Assembly (NCBI GenBank): GCA_963921825.1
Contig: OY997591.1
Location: 35,981,825-36,045,824 of the forward strand
Reading direction: 5' to 3'
DNA length: 64,000 nucleotides
Source: Erodium maritimum
Lineage: Eukaryota > Streptophyta > Magnoliopsida > Geraniales > Geraniaceae
The notes below the pieces were generated by a model that saw only the letters and a list, made by a program, of their open reading frames with translations, was not told where the DNA came from and searched no databases. A program made the position numbers and the translations under genes. Shown piece by piece: positions 11,140 through 22,997 of this stretch (position 1 is the first letter of the stretch; each line of letters opens with the position of its first letter).

Positions 11140-12115
11140 CTGTTACCCTGCTCATACTACTCTGCTGAAACTGCGGCTGGAAGTGTCCAGAAGTCCTCTG
11201 TCGTCTAGCATCACGCCTCTCTGAAGGCCTGAGGAAACCACTCGGTCTCGGCCTGACATCTCACTCTCGGGCGCTCTCTCGAAAATGCCTCTCCACTGCC
11301 AAGGCCTTGTCAAGTAGAGTAGAGTACACCTCTATCCTCAAAGCAATAATCCGATCTGCAATAGCAGGGAGGAGTCCACGCTCGAACCGTCTGCAACGAC
11401 TGTCCTCAGTCTGCACCATCTCGGGTGCGAAGCGGAACAAGGATAAGAACCTCACCGCATACTCGGATACTGTCATGCCCCTCTACCGTAGGTCCATGAA
11501 CTGTTGGCGTCTATCATCTCGAACCGAACGAGAAAAGTACTGCTCCAGGAACAGTCGGCTGAACAACTCAAAATCCTAACCAACTCTGGTCTGGACAGAC
11601 TGCCACCAGTAGAAGGCCTCACCCTCAAGCTGAAAGGTGGTGAAGGAAACCCTCCGACGACCCTCCGAAATGCCAGATGTGTCAAGGTTGCGAGTGATCC
11701 GCTCCAACCATAAAACTGTTGCCTCGGAGTCAGCGCTCCCAGAAAAAGTCGGTGTACCCAAACGACGGAAATCACGAAGCGCCTGGGCCGTGCAGCTATC
11801 CATCAGTCCTGGCCTCTCGACGACGACTGTCTCAGTAGCAGGCACGGGCTCCGTCGCCGGTGCTGTGGCCTCCTGCTGAGCACTGAGTGCTGCTAGTACT
11901 GCGTGTACCACCTCATCAATAGGGGTAGCCTGAGTCGGGTCTGCGACTGGAGTATCTCTCACCGGTGACCCTGATGGCCCATCCTCAAAGCTCTGGTGCT
12001 CTGTGGGAGCAGCACCCTGGGCGCTAGCTGGCCCAGCCAGTCAAACAGCTGGTGACTGGCTCTACCGTAAAGCTGGGCGACTCCTGGTACCTCTCGGGAC
12101 GTAAACGTGAGACAT
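11140..12115 (-). pseudogene. gypsy-A gag capsid region
   Basis: This is the capsid-like Retrotrans_gag region, broken into pieces. The upstream piece (11962 downwards) has LRDFRRLGTPTFSG, ATVLWLERI, GRRRVSF and AFYWWQSV. The downstream piece (11476 to 11261) has MTVSEYAVRFLSLFRFAPEM and RCRRFERGL. Gypsy-B gag shows the same series in one frame. A TAG near 11487 replaces a Gln codon between DLR and RGMTV, and a frameshift near 11577 adds to the damage. The probable start is an ATG near 12115 (MSHVYVPRGTRSRP on the minus strand), but stops follow soon after, so the start is uncertain. Confidence 0.82.
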
Positions 12116-13362
12116 CACGAAAGATCGCTGCAATAGCACGTACAGTTCAACTCAGTTTAACACAACTGAAACGATTTAAGCAAAAAGGGGCATTCTCGTT
12201 CGTCTCAACGGATCCTAATTGGATCGAGGGTAAGTAGATAAGTCGTAGATAGTACTTATATAGGCACAGAAGTCCGCGCATTGTGCGTCTCACACAGCAA
12301 ACAAGTAATGCAACCAACTCCCATAAGAGGCAAAGTTCACACACAGCCATACCCATCACTAGGGTCTCAAAGCGCGAAGCAAACAGTGTGGAATTAAGTC
12401 CTTAATTCTTTTTATCATATGCTTTCTCTTTCCCCAATTTCCTTATCTTTTACTCAAAATAATCAAGTCGATCTCGCATCGTTACAACTCGATTCAGGCG
12501 TCCCCAAACCTCGTTGTAACCACTTGACATCCAACCATCACGTTTGACTACAGTGGCGCCCCTGAGTCAACCCGTGATAGAACAACCCATCCCGTTTTAC
12601 AGAAAATTCGGCCTGACCTATTCGTATTTTCCACTAACCCTCCGTTTAAAAGGGACATTTTACCAATCAATTTTCACAAGTTATTCGATACAAAGAGTTC
12701 TCATGCTCTACAAAACACCACACACAATCAGTACATAGATTTCTCAAGCTTTGCAAAGTATACACACAATCAAAATGGTGCAAGAATACCCAAGTTCGAT
12801 TCTTTTCAACTTTGATTCTTTATAAAATTCTCAACATCAAAACCGATTCAACACTCAAACAATTTCCAAAATCTTAACATTCCAAACCCTCCTCAAGTTC
12901 ACAATTCGATCACTTCCCATTCCGACAAGTCACACTCCAATAACTCCAATCTCCCACATCATCAATACTTCAATCAATTAATCCTTCAACCTTAACAACA
13001 TGGAACGATCAACACGGTGGTAACACACTCGGCATATAATTTACTCAACAATAAACAATACGGTTCTATCATTGCTTGTTAATCCAATACCGATCTCAAC
13101 CATTCGGTTTCCCCGATCACTGTACATTACAGTCCATAGGGTAAGGATACCACTCAAGCGATGTAACCATAGTAACCAGAAGATTTAAATTTAAACAATT
13201 ATTGAAATCATTAAGACTCGAGCCGTTCTCACTCTATGCATTAATGTCTTTAACTTGCATCAATGAGTACACGACATAGACCTCCTAACTCTACCCACTT
13301 AACTGACGTTGGTCCGAGGTTTTGAAAAACGAGTTCAAAATTTCAACCTGATTCAAATGAAA
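12116..13362 (-). other. gypsy-A untranslated leader
   Basis: This is 1.25 kb between the primer-binding site and gag. I see no coding frame of note and no other element. Plant chromoviruses often have a leader of this kind, which would hold packaging signals; none is identifiable by eye. Confidence 0.6.
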
Positions 13363-13378
13363 CCAGGCTCTGATACCA
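13363..13378 (-). other. gypsy-A primer-binding site (tRNA-iMet)
   Basis: On the minus strand TGGTATCAGAGCCTGG begins three bases after the 5' LTR end. TGGTATCAGAGC is complementary to the 3' end of plant initiator tRNA-Met. This fixes the 5' end of the element as the right-hand LTR. Confidence 0.92.
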
Positions 13379-13381
13379 AAT

Positions 13382-16300
13382 TGTCACGCCCCAAATCCAG
13401 TTTTGACCGGACTTGAGACGTGAATAGAATTTGTGAAGAGAAACAATAAATAACAAATATAAACCTTGAAATAGACAAGTAAATCTCCTCAAATCATCAG
13501 TAAAAAGTTTAGAATCTCTAGTGAGTCACAACTTAACAAGTAAAGTAATAAATAAATGTTTAGTACGACGACTAACATAAGTCTACGCTAAAACCCAAGA
13601 TAACTGAAGCTCCCAAGCCTCGCCTCTCCAGACATCGGGTACTCCTGTAAAACAGTAAGAGAAACAAAGGGGTGAGCTTACGCTCAGTAGGAAAAACCTT
13701 AACAATTCAACCCTTGGATCAACACTGTACTGTGTAAACGGATGACTCAAATAACAACAAAAACGACCACAATGAAATAATGCGTAACAAGATAGAATAA
13801 GATAAGTACGATGAGATAATATATAAATGAGATAGAATAAGATAAGTACAATGAAATAAAGTGTAAACAAGATGGAATAAGATAGACTTGTACTCTTGAA
13901 AATAACATTAATTTGAAAGGTTCCATAACAGAATTAACATAAGGTATCATAACGATTAAATGGGAGTCATTGATATTACGCCAACCACCTGCTTTGTCAA
14001 GCCTCCGATCCATGAATAGATTCTAGTGTCACCTCGGTTCCCATATTCCGATCCACTAGAGTATTCATATCACATCGGATTTTCCCTCGGTCCGGAGGAG
14101 ACATATACATCGGAGTACCGGACACCATCCCATAGGGATGCTCATCTTCGGTATTCTCGAAAATGTCTCCAAAGGACCCTAGTCATAGGGAACCAAGGTA
14201 GTGCTCCCGTAGGACGCTCACCCTTGGGTGAAACCTCAGAAACCGCCTCTCATGAAGTAATCCCATCAATACCCCGCATGATCTTCTGAGCCATAAGCTC
14301 CTAAATATATCAATATCCTGTAGGATCTGCCGAGCTCTCAGGCTCCAATAATCAATCAATATCCCGTAGGATCTGTCGAGCCATAGGCTCCCTACATCAC
14401 TCAATATCCCACTGTACCTGTCCAACTCCAACCACCACAACGGCACCGGATTACCCCCCCCCCCCCCCCCCCCCCCGGTGTAGTACCGAACCAAACAAAC
14501 AAGCAAGCATTTCAAGAATAAGAGTAATTAAATAAACACTAGATTTGTCCAACAATGAACACTTCTCAAATCACACTTTCATCACAACAAAGATACCCAA
14601 TAACATTCCACACTTACCGTATACTTACCTGTCACGAACCATCGGTACATCGATCACCTGATTATGCCTGTGGCACAACCAGTCATACTCGATCATCCGT
14701 TCATACGATAAGTAAACCAACATGTAACCACTCAACCAAGCAAGTAAACATCCAACCAAACAAGCAATCATGTGAACAATCAATTAAACAATCGATCATG
14801 CTAGCTAACTAGTTTCATTAGACCCTTAGTTTATCCTAATACTAACAACCAAACATGTGAACCTAGCACACAACTAATCCGAGAGCTCTTCACAGCCTCT
14901 CTACCAGTAAATCGATTCCCAAGTATTGAAAGCAAGCTTCACTAGTCATCTTCATCCTAAGCATACATACTAGACTCGTCCATTTATTAGTAATTGAAAT
15001 ACGATTATTCTAGTTATTCGCATCCTATAGGCAATTCTAGGACCTTTCCGATTTTATTAACCTCACGTGCATACTAAGCGTTTAATTAAGAAATTAAGAT
15101 TTTTCCTACCTCGTGGTCTTCCTCTAATAACACTCTGCTGTAAGGTCGATCAGGCTCTCCTCTGTTCTTCACATGGGTACCGGCGTGGTCTTCGTCTTCT
15201 CGGGCGAAGTCCAATATGGGTTAACAGATAAAATATCCTAATCAGTCTCGGGATTCGTCCAAAGTCCTCTGATTTAACAGGTTCGTCTTTTAATTCATCT
15301 GATAGTTCATGAATTATCCAAATTCAATCCAATTTATAATTAATTCTTTAAATTAATTATTTCATTTCATTTCTGACCCGGTTCAGACCCGGATCCGGCC
15401 CAACCCAGATCCAAACCCGGATTCAAACCCTGGTCCAAGCCTGACCTGGGCCTGGTTCTAAACCCGGTCCAAATTCGGTTTGGACCCGAGTCAATCCCAG
15501 TCCGAGGACTTGGGCCTGAATCAAGTTCGGCCCAGTATCTGGCTCGAGCTCCAGTTTCGGCCCAGGAACACCCGGCCCAAGGTAACCAGCCCAGTCTGCT
15601 CTCAAGCCCGTAGCCTGACGAGTTCGAGGTTGAGCTCGTTCCAGCTCCGGCGAGCTCGAGCTACTCCGGCCACCTCCACGGTGTCAGGTGAGGGTCGGAA
15701 GGAGAAAGGGAGGCGGAGCAAGGCGTTAGGTGGCAAGGGGAGGAGGGGAAACGGTGATTCCGGCGGCGTGGAGGCTCTCCGACGTAGGAACGTCAGATCT
15801 TGCGACGCTCCTCGCCGGCTTTCCTCTCCGACCAGATCCAGCTCAACGAGCCCCAAAACTTGCGATTTCCAGGAAAGAGAAATCGGGGGAAGGTCGAGAA
15901 GAACGGGGGGAAGCTCACCGTAGCTGATTCTGACGGTGACGGCTCCGGCGAGGCTCGATTCGACGGTGAAGGGATTTGTGTTTCGAATAGAGGCTGAAGA
16001 GGCTGAGATCTCTCTGGCTTCAGTGGGTTTTGTCGTGGGTGGGTAGAAATGGAAGGTGGAGACGGAGAAGAAGGTGTAGAGGAAGGAGAAAGGCGGTGAG
16101 GTCGGGACCGGGGGACGGGACGGCGATGAGGCGAGGTGTCGTCTGGTTTTTGGGGAGAGGGAAGACGAAGAGGCGAGGCAGAAGAGGTGAACAGTACACC
16201 TCTAGGGTTTCAGTCCCTTTTTATAGACGAACCGCGATGTTTCCTGGGTTGGGCTCGCGTAGATGGGCCACGCGTGACGCGAATGGGCCCGAGCTGGCCC

Positions 16301-16479
16301 AACCCGAGCTGGCCCAACCCGAGCTGGCCCAACCCGAGCTCGGCCCAAAACTTCTGATTCCTCTTTCTTTTTCTTTTTCATTTTTTGAAATTTCTTTTCC
16401 AACTACTTGCTTTGCAAAAATAAACCCCCACGCTTTAGATTGCAGTTAGACACCCTGATAGAACGAAGTGGGTTTTACA
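13382..16479 (-). repeat. gypsy-A 5' LTR
   Basis: 3,098 bp, TGTCACGCC to TTTTACA, sister of 4227-7289 with scattered substitutions. Much of the extra length comes from added copies of a 15-base unit (GAGCTGGCCCAACCC) near 16291-16335. As 5' LTR on the minus strand it should hold the promoter. The 15-bp repeat lies near its sense-strand start. Confidence 0.92.
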
Positions 16480-17356
16480 GAATCGGATTATGAAGGCTTG
16501 CTTGGCACATGAACAATTTCAGGGAATCAAACTAGGAACAAATGGTCCAACCATTTCTCATCTGTAATTTGCAGATGACACAATATTCTTTATCAAGGAA
16601 ACAACAGAAGGATGAAGTAACTTGAAAAATGCTCTCAAAATGTTCAGATTATCTGCAGGTCTCAAGGTCAACTTCAACAAATCCATAATAATCCCCATGA
16701 ATCTCTCCCAAGAGGAAAATCAACATTATTCTAATATACTTGCCTGCTCAACTGAGACATTACCACTTTCTGATCTTGGCTTCTCTTTAGGAGCAAATCC
16801 TAAAAGGCTCATTACTTGGCACTTAATCATTCATAAATTCTAAAAGAGCCTTGAATTATGCCAAGCTAAAATGCTCTCATTTGGAGGAATAATTACATTA
16901 ATCAAAACAACCCTCAGTGCATTTCCATTATATTATTTTTCTCTACTCAGAGCACCAAAAGCAATTCTATAAACTATGGAAAGATGGAAAAGAAGGTTCT
17001 TATGGTATGGAGCAGCACTATCCAAGGTCTTTTGTAAGGTTGGATGGAATCAAGTCTGTAAAACCAAATCAGATGGAGGTCTAGGTATCAAAAATCTTAA
17101 TCTTATGAACATTTCTCTACTTGCGAAAAGGTGGTGGAGATTTGCCTTAGCAGAAAATTTATTATGGAAACAAACAATCTGTGCCAAATTGGGATGGAAT
17201 TACAATGAGTGGGACTTATCGAAATTCTTTGAAATAGGAAGACATAACTTTATCTCCCATTTTTTATCATTACCCAGAGACCAACGATTTCCTGATTTGA
17301 TTAGGGATAAGGGTCTTGCTTGGGTGCTTGGAAGAAGTAACATAATCCAGTTTTAG
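16480..17356 (+). pseudogene. LINE-A ORF2, second half of reverse transcriptase
   Basis: This holds RT motif C and the thumb. FADDTIFF lies at 16568-16591 with both catalytic Asp residues, directly preceded by a TAA (16565-16567) where LINE-B reads Gln (HLQFAD). Further blocks are FRLSAGLKVNFNKS, LPLSDLGFSLGANPK and, in another frame, RFLWYGAALSKVFCKVGWNQVC, DGGLGIKNLNLMN and LLAKRWWRFA. Stops at 16615 and 16842 and frame changes kill it. LINE-B carries close counterparts at 38986-39985. Confidence 0.88.
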
Positions 17357-18178
17357 GGGGATCTTTGGTAGGGGATGTAGCTTTCAAGAGCCTCTTTCCC
17401 AAAATTTATTCACTTGCGAACTCAAAGAACAAAACCATGCCTGAAATTTAGGAAAGGGGTGTCTGGGAATTAAATATGAGGAGAAATCCTAGGGGAAGGG
17501 AATCACAAGAATGGGGGTCCTCTCTGTAATTTTGGATTTTACCACCTGGGGGAGTCTAAGGATAAACTATGTTGGAAGGCTGATGACAAAGGCTTCTCAG
17601 TCAATAGGATATATACATTATTTGCACAACAAGTTATCTCATAAGTAGGGTTTACCTCAAAAATTTGGGTACTTGGGGTTCCTCCAAAGATCTCTACCTT
17701 CTCATGGCTTGCTTGTCTTGAAGCAATATCATCCAAGTGCTTCCTTGAGGGAAGGGACATGAATTTTACATTCCAACAACTACTATGCCCTTACTGTTCT
17801 TAGGACTTTGAGGATGGGGCACATATTATTTTATATTGCAAAAAGGCTTGGGGAACCGGGAATCAAATATTCAAATGGTGGGGGGTCATTTGGGTTTGTC
17901 ATGCTGATGTAAAACAACTCTTCAGCTCCTGGTTCAGTTTAGTTCTTGCAACACATGGAAGGTGTTAGGGATAATTCTTCAGGTAACAATATGGCAATTA
18001 TGGCTTGCAATAAATGCTCTCACTTTCAATGGGATTGAGGAATCTGCATATACTATTTTTACTAAAGTGATCAACAAAACATACAGTTGGGAATGAGCCT
18101 CATTCACTCACAATTACCATTTCACCTTACAAGATTGTGTCTCATCTCCTTGCCTATATGTCAAAAGATAATTTGGCT
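17357..18178 (+). pseudogene. LINE-A ORF2 C-terminus, zf-RVT domain
   Basis: This is the Cys/His-rich domain that ends plant L1 ORF2. Across frames I read DKGFSVNRIY, VPPKISTFSWLACLEAISSK, then LCPYC, DFEDGAHIILYCKKAWG, which is the C..C...H....C pattern. A roughly RNase-H-free tail follows (IWQLWLAINALTFNG). Stops at 17641, 17799 and 17966 interrupt it. LINE-B copy 1 keeps the equivalent domain open at 20402-20884. Confidence 0.82.
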
Positions 18179-19187
18179 CCATTGATTGGACTTCTCACTT
18201 CATCTCACTCATCCACTGCTCTTCCTCTCTGATCATGTTAACCTTTCCCAACTCTTGTTCAACTGGTTATGAGTTGCTGCTTGTTCATCATTGGGGTTTG
18301 GTTTTGGGTTGGGTGTTGGGTGGTTTGGGTGAGGTTTTTAGGTCTGTGTGAGGTTAGGAGTGTTCTTGGGTTCTTTCAGAATCCTTACCTTCACTAGTTT
18401 GTGCTTCTTGAGGGTGGGTTCTCTTTCACATTCTCTCTCTTTTCCTTCTTGTTCTGTGTGAGGGTAGTTCTTCATAAATTATGAGTGTTTTCTTTTCTTT
18501 TCTTTCGGGTTTGCTTATTAACCTTGCATGAACTTCACTTTTGGCCTCATCTACACATCAATTCATTTCAGCCTTAGACATTTAAACCTCAGTTACATCA
18601 CCAACAACCTCACAAGCACAATCTGCATAACTTGAAACACAAGGAATACTTTTGACCAGCCTTTTTTGCTCCAAAATAGTTCAGAACCCCACCACATCAT
18701 TGCTTGGAACAAAAGTAAAAAAATTAAATGGACAACAAAGAACTAATGCCAAGAAATTACTGATAAATTGCTTACAAGGGACACTCATCAACAGCTAGAG
18801 AAAACACAACTCTTGAATTTCAAGGGGATCACTGACTACCAATAATTCAACTCCTCAGGTATATCAAATCTACCTCACAAAACTAAAAGAGGCTCACTAA
18901 TCCGGGATCACTACCATCCAATCTGCAAGAGCATTACCAAAGTTGCAAAGGGAAAAAAGAAAATACAAGGCCTCATTGTACTGTGTTTTTTTTGGTGGTT
19001 GTTCTGGTTTGTTTCATTTGCAGATTCTTAGATTTTAAATATTACATTTCATAGGAAACTTATATCATGGGTTTGTGCGTTTTATGTTCCCATCCTCTAC
19101 ATTTGAACACAATATGTAACTAGATTGTTGAATGTATCTTTTCTACCTCAGAAGAGGATAATTTAAAAAAATCGCTAATAAAAAAAA
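18179..19187 (+). other. LINE-A 3' UTR and A-rich tail
   Basis: Non-coding, with a T/G-rich stretch (GGGTTTGGTTTTGGG near 18293) and a final AATAAAAAAAA tail. This sequence is also the left part of the segmental duplication: a nearly identical copy is at 36157-37164. Confidence 0.75.
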
Positions 19188-19200
19188 TTAAGCATAAGAG

Positions 19201-19215
19201 ACAAAGTTTGGGTCT
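19201..19215. repeat. LINE-B 3'-side target duplication (ACAAAGTTTGGGTCT)
   Basis: Fifteen bases directly before the T-run of the minus-strand LINE-B tail. The same 15 bases occur at 37175-37189 (segmental copy) and at 61401-61415, where the 5' end of the long LINE-B copy would be. Confidence 0.8.
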
Positions 19216-19223
19216 TTTTTTTT

Positions 19224-20081
19224 ATCAGCAAAAGCATATGTAGATTAAACCCTCTTATGAGTGGTAAGATGATACATGGAGGAGTTAGGACAGATGTTAA
19301 AACCTTATACAACAACTAAAACAGGTTTACCTGAGAACAACAGTAAACAGCCACACAATAACCAACCAATCAGTTTGAAATCAACCCAAGAGTACTTGAT
19401 GTAGGAAACTTGAGATCCACAAAAACGCAGCTGTAACCAAATTGATCAGGATTTGAGACTGCAGTGGTGATCGAACTTAGATCTAGATGATCTCAACTTC
19501 CCTATTGCGTGTAGAAACTAAGGGCAGCAAGACACATGAAATCAATTTCATAGGTCTTGAACTTGGCTTGAACTGATGTTGAGAGTAATAAATTGAGGCA
19601 GCAGTAGAAGCATTATCCTTTGGAAACTCCAACCAAAACCCCAACCAGGTGATGATCTATTTTTGACTAATGTTTGCAGCAGCAAGGAAGAGCAGCAGCA
19701 CACAGGAAACCAGAAGGAAATTAAGGTAGATTGAGGCAACAGAGGTAGCTTGATCCTCAAGGAACCCAAAACCACTTGTTTGGGACAAAATAGGCCTCTG
19801 CAGCTTAGATAGAGCACCATAGAAGCTCAGCTAGGGACCTGTAGAAGACAAACAAGCAAGGAGGAGGCCAAAACTAAAAAAGAAAACACTAAATCCTAGA
19901 AGGGAGCCTACCCTCACACAAAAAACACAAACAACAAACAGGAGGGAGGAGGAGAGAAATAACTACCCACACACAAGAAAAGCAAGGGAGGGGAGAGGAA
20001 GAAAGGGAACAAAGGCCTTACCAAACTCACCAACACTCACCCAAACCATCCCAAACCCTCCCCAGGACCCCCAATGACAAG
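19224..20081 (-). other. LINE-B copy 1 3' UTR
   Basis: Non-coding 3' region of LINE-B with G/T-rich sense sequence resembling the LINE-A 3' UTR, which shows the two LINEs are related families. An open frame of 90 codons on the minus strand (19548-19820) has no recognisable motif. Confidence 0.65.
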
Positions 20082-21296
20082 TCAGATACCCAAACTCGGA
20101 AGAGGGGCCAGATTTGGAAGGGCTCTTATCTTAGTAATGCAGCAGGTTTTTGGAGCTGCTCTCCAACTTTGGAAAGAAAAGAAGGAACCAGGAGATTGAT
20201 GTCTGGCCCACTCCAAACTATAAAATTGATGTAGCACTTTGTTGAAGATGTCTTCTGTAGAAAGAACCTCGCCTTTGAAGTATGCTGAATTTCTGGCCAA
20301 CCATATCTGCCAAGCACTGATTTGGATAACTTTGAGCCAAGTTTTTTTGAATTTGGAGGGGATAACGGAGACCCAACTTGCCATCAAATCTTTCATTGAA
20401 CCTAATATTGCCCAACATGCCCCCACCAATTCAACACCAGACTCCACACAAGCCAAGCCTTTGGACAATGTAAAAGAGCATGATCTGTATCTTCAAAATC
20501 CCAATTACACACATGGCAGGTTAGTTGATCCAACAATAAAGGCATCCCTCTTTTCTCTAAGAAACATTTTGAGGGTATTGAATCAAGGCATGCTAACCAA
20601 CATAATGTTGTGATCTTAGGAGGTATTGACACAGACCAGAGATATTTAGACCATGATAGAGTAATTGTTGTACTATTTCCAAAATGCTGGAGCTTTGAGT
20701 ATAATTTATTGACTGTGAAACCTTTTGCATCCCAAACCCAACAAAGCTTATCTTCTAAATCAGACATGTGTACATTTGACAAGATATTATCCAAAATGGC
20801 CCATTCATCCTGAGCCCTGCCCCTAGGAGTTGATCTGAGTCTTAGGTCCCAACCATCCTCAACTTTTGCTTCTGAAACCAGCATTCTTTTTTATCTAGCC
20901 TTGAGGTAGAGCCTAGGGAAGAGATATTTAAAAGCCACTCCCCCCCACAAATTATCTTCCCATAAGAGAATTCTGTCTCCTGATTCCATATTTCAACTTA
21001 AACCTGATGCCTAAAATAATTCAGCAAAGTAATGATCTGAATTAAGATCTAAAATGTGTTTCATAAAGCCAGCATCACCCACTTCTGGAAAATTTCCAAG
21101 ATCCCATTCATGGGCATTCCACCCATATTTTCCACAAATAACCAATTTCCAAAGGGAGTTTCTTTCTAATGCAAACCTCCACCACCATTTAGCCAATAAT
21201 GCTGCATTCATCAAAGCAAGATCTCTTATGCCTAGACCTCCTTCAGAGTTGGGCTTGCAGACTTGTTTCCAGCTAACTTTGCATAAGGCCTTTGCT
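20082..21296 (-). pseudogene. LINE-B copy 1 ORF2 C-terminus with zf-RVT
   Basis: In minus-strand order this contains the RT thumb part (MMNAALLAKWWWRFALERNSLW; 21214-21011), then a 160-codon open frame (20884-20402). The latter has DEWAILDNILSN, DKLCWVWDAKGFTVNKLYSKL, IPPKITTLCWLACLDSIPSKC, and the zinc pattern TCHVCNWDFEDTDHALLHCPKAW. Another frame follows at 20468-20082 (ISAWQIWLARNSAYFKGE). Compared with copy 2, Tyr in KYLWSVSIPPK is intact here but is a stop there (38614). Frameshifts separate the blocks. Confidence 0.86.
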
Positions 21297-21321
21297 GAAT
21301 TTTGACCAGCAGGGTTGGAAC

Positions 21322-22997
21322 TGTTGGGTCTCGAGGTAGGGTTGGAGATGAACCAACTCGCAGCGGAAAATCAATGAAAACCAAGAGACGATTAAACCAT
21401 GAAACAACTAACAAAGAATGGATTCACAAGAGAAAAATCCAGCACTATTTCTTACCAAAACAAGAACACCGGTTAACGAATGATTGGCTTGAGTCTCCAA
21501 GACGCCTACGTATCCACATGGGAATCAAAGCCACGTAGTTCTTCTCTTTGAGGACTCAAGAACACAAACATGGAGGTGGGAGCTTGCCAAAACCGAAATG
21601 GCCATGGAAGAGGGAGAGAAAATGTGTTTCCTATTCTTGTCTTGTGTTTGTTATGTTGAAAAAAGATGACTTAAACATAACAAACCCCATACTTGTCCAA
21701 CTAAAGGCATGGGACAAGCATGGTGACAAGTAAAGTGTAAATAGGACAAAGTATGGCAAGACAAGATTGGGTTAGGTGGTGAATCACCAACACCTTAATC
21801 CTTGTCTTGCTTACTTAGTACTAATTAATCAAGACTTGATTAATTAGTTCCATGGGCCTTGGTTGCATGGGCCTCTTGGAACATGGCCCGTGGCCATTTC
21901 CAACGAGATCCCGTGATTCGCTCATCGCCTCCAAGCCTTCCATACCGGAAATGTCCAACATTATCCGACGCGATCAATCCCAAGACTCCAATCCTTGTCT
22001 CGATCCGTAAAGTCCTATTCACTTACGGGCACATGACCCAAAACCCAGTTTTGGTCATGTCCCGAGACAACTCCCTTTTGTCCATTCTCCATAAATGTGT
22101 CAATGAGTTTCATCCTCCGGTGTGACCCTTAGGTTTATGCATGTCAATAGATCAACGTAAAATCCAATTTTACTTGATCGTATTTAAGTGGAAACTAACG
22201 AGACTTTAGTATTGCCTGACACTGCATAACGAATCGACCCTGTCGATTCTAACCTTTCCGTCATCCCTGTCATTATCCTTTTATCTCCGATATCCTGATT
22301 GAGATAAGGCATAGAGTCGTCATCCTTATTATTCTCAATCACTGTTCTTTGATATGTGAGATGACTGAAGATATGATACCCAGTATCATGTGCATGGCCA
22401 TACTATTCTTTCAGTCACTCTCGACCAAGCGGCCGAGAACCGATATCTTTCCCATACCTCAGTATGAGGGATAAATCCCTTAGCCGCCTTTCGTGTCACT
22501 CATGTAGCCCGTCCCCAAGCCAATCCTGGCCGTTATGGAAGCCCTGTTACGGACAACGTTAGGCTCAGGTCAAACTCAGTTGTTGACTACATAGCGATCA
22601 CAAAGACTCCTTGGTCTAAGGATACATGACAAGCTACGACACTGAATATGTTCATGACTTAATCTATGGCACATATTCAGGGCGGGTCGTCCAATATCAT
22701 GTCCCACATGATATCTATGATCAGACTCCGGAATCCCATTCCAATGACTAACAGAACGTAAGCCATAAAGAGCCATCTTTCATACTAGTCGCTTCTAGTG
22801 AAGCTTTGTTGACTAGGGACCCATCGAGTGTGTTCTATCTCGATCTATGGTTCTATTCGCATGGTGGGCATAGATCAGAGCACACATCGATATATTACTC
22901 CAACACATAAGTAATATAAAGCCGCTTTAATTTTATTGCTAACGATGATATGTACATTTGGACATTTAGGATTGAACTACGAGCACTAAGACTAACA
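21322..22997 (-). repeat. Copia LTR A (3' end of array), full length
   Basis: 1,676 bp, plus-strand TGTTGGGTCTCGAG to GACTAACA. On the minus strand the U3 start is TGTTAGTC, preceded by the polypurine tract. It contains a perfect palindrome at 21820-21848 with 14-base arms around a single A. Confidence 0.92.
21820..21848. repeat. Perfect palindrome in copia LTR A
   Basis: ACTAATTAATCAAG, one A, then the exact reverse complement CTTGATTAATTAGT. The same palindrome is in the solo LTR (near 41940), LTR D (near 46383) and LTR E (near 60351). It lies within the 183 bases missing from LTRs B and C (21775-21957). Confidence 0.9.

Larger units (their letters stand above)
4227..16479 (-). mobile_element. 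gypsy-A, Tekay/Del-type chromovirus, complete structure
   Basis: This is a full-length but inactive Ty3/gypsy retrotransposon of 12,253 bp on the minus strand, inserted in LINE-A ORF2. Both LTRs (3,063 and 3,098 bp) start TG and end CA. The internal part has, in minus-strand order, a tRNA-iMet primer site, leader, gag, protease, RT, RNase H, integrase, chromodomain and polypurine tract. The C-terminal chromodomain after the integrase GPF module, with 3 kb LTRs, points to the Tekay/Del clade. Several nonsense changes and at least one frameshift inactivate it. Clade assignment is from motif memory, not a tree. Confidence 0.92.
16480..19187 (+). mobile_element. LINE-A, right part
   Basis: This continues LINE-A after gypsy-A. 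It begins with the second copy of GAATC (16480-16484), then RT from IMKACL onwards, the zf-RVT domain, a 3' UTR of about 1 kb, and a short A-rich tail (GCTAATAAAAAAAA, ending about 19187). Fourteen bases after the tail, the target duplication of LINE-B begins on the other strand. Confidence 0.9.
18179..21296. repeat. Segmental direct repeat, left copy
   Basis: 3,118 bp spanning the LINE-A 3' UTR, the tail-to-tail junction and the last 2.1 kb of LINE-B. It matches 36157-39271 with only a small number of differences that I could spot, including a 10-base indel near 18320 and T-run length changes. Identity stops abruptly at both ends. The copia array lies exactly between the two copies. Confidence 0.92.
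19215..21296 (-). mobile_element. LINE-B copy 1, 3' part only
   Basis: This is a minus-strand L1-type LINE fragment. Its A-tail appears as T9 at 19215-19223, preceded in sense by TTTTGCTGAT. It covers the 3' UTR, zf-RVT and the end of RT. At 21296 identity to the long copy ends. Twenty-five unmatched bases follow, then the copia LTR starts at 21322. Confidence 0.9.

Noticed and set aside
20239-20613. + strand open frame of 124 codons (and copy at 38214)
   Set aside because: It is the antisense of the LINE-B zf-RVT region, which has clear Cys/His motifs on the minus strand.
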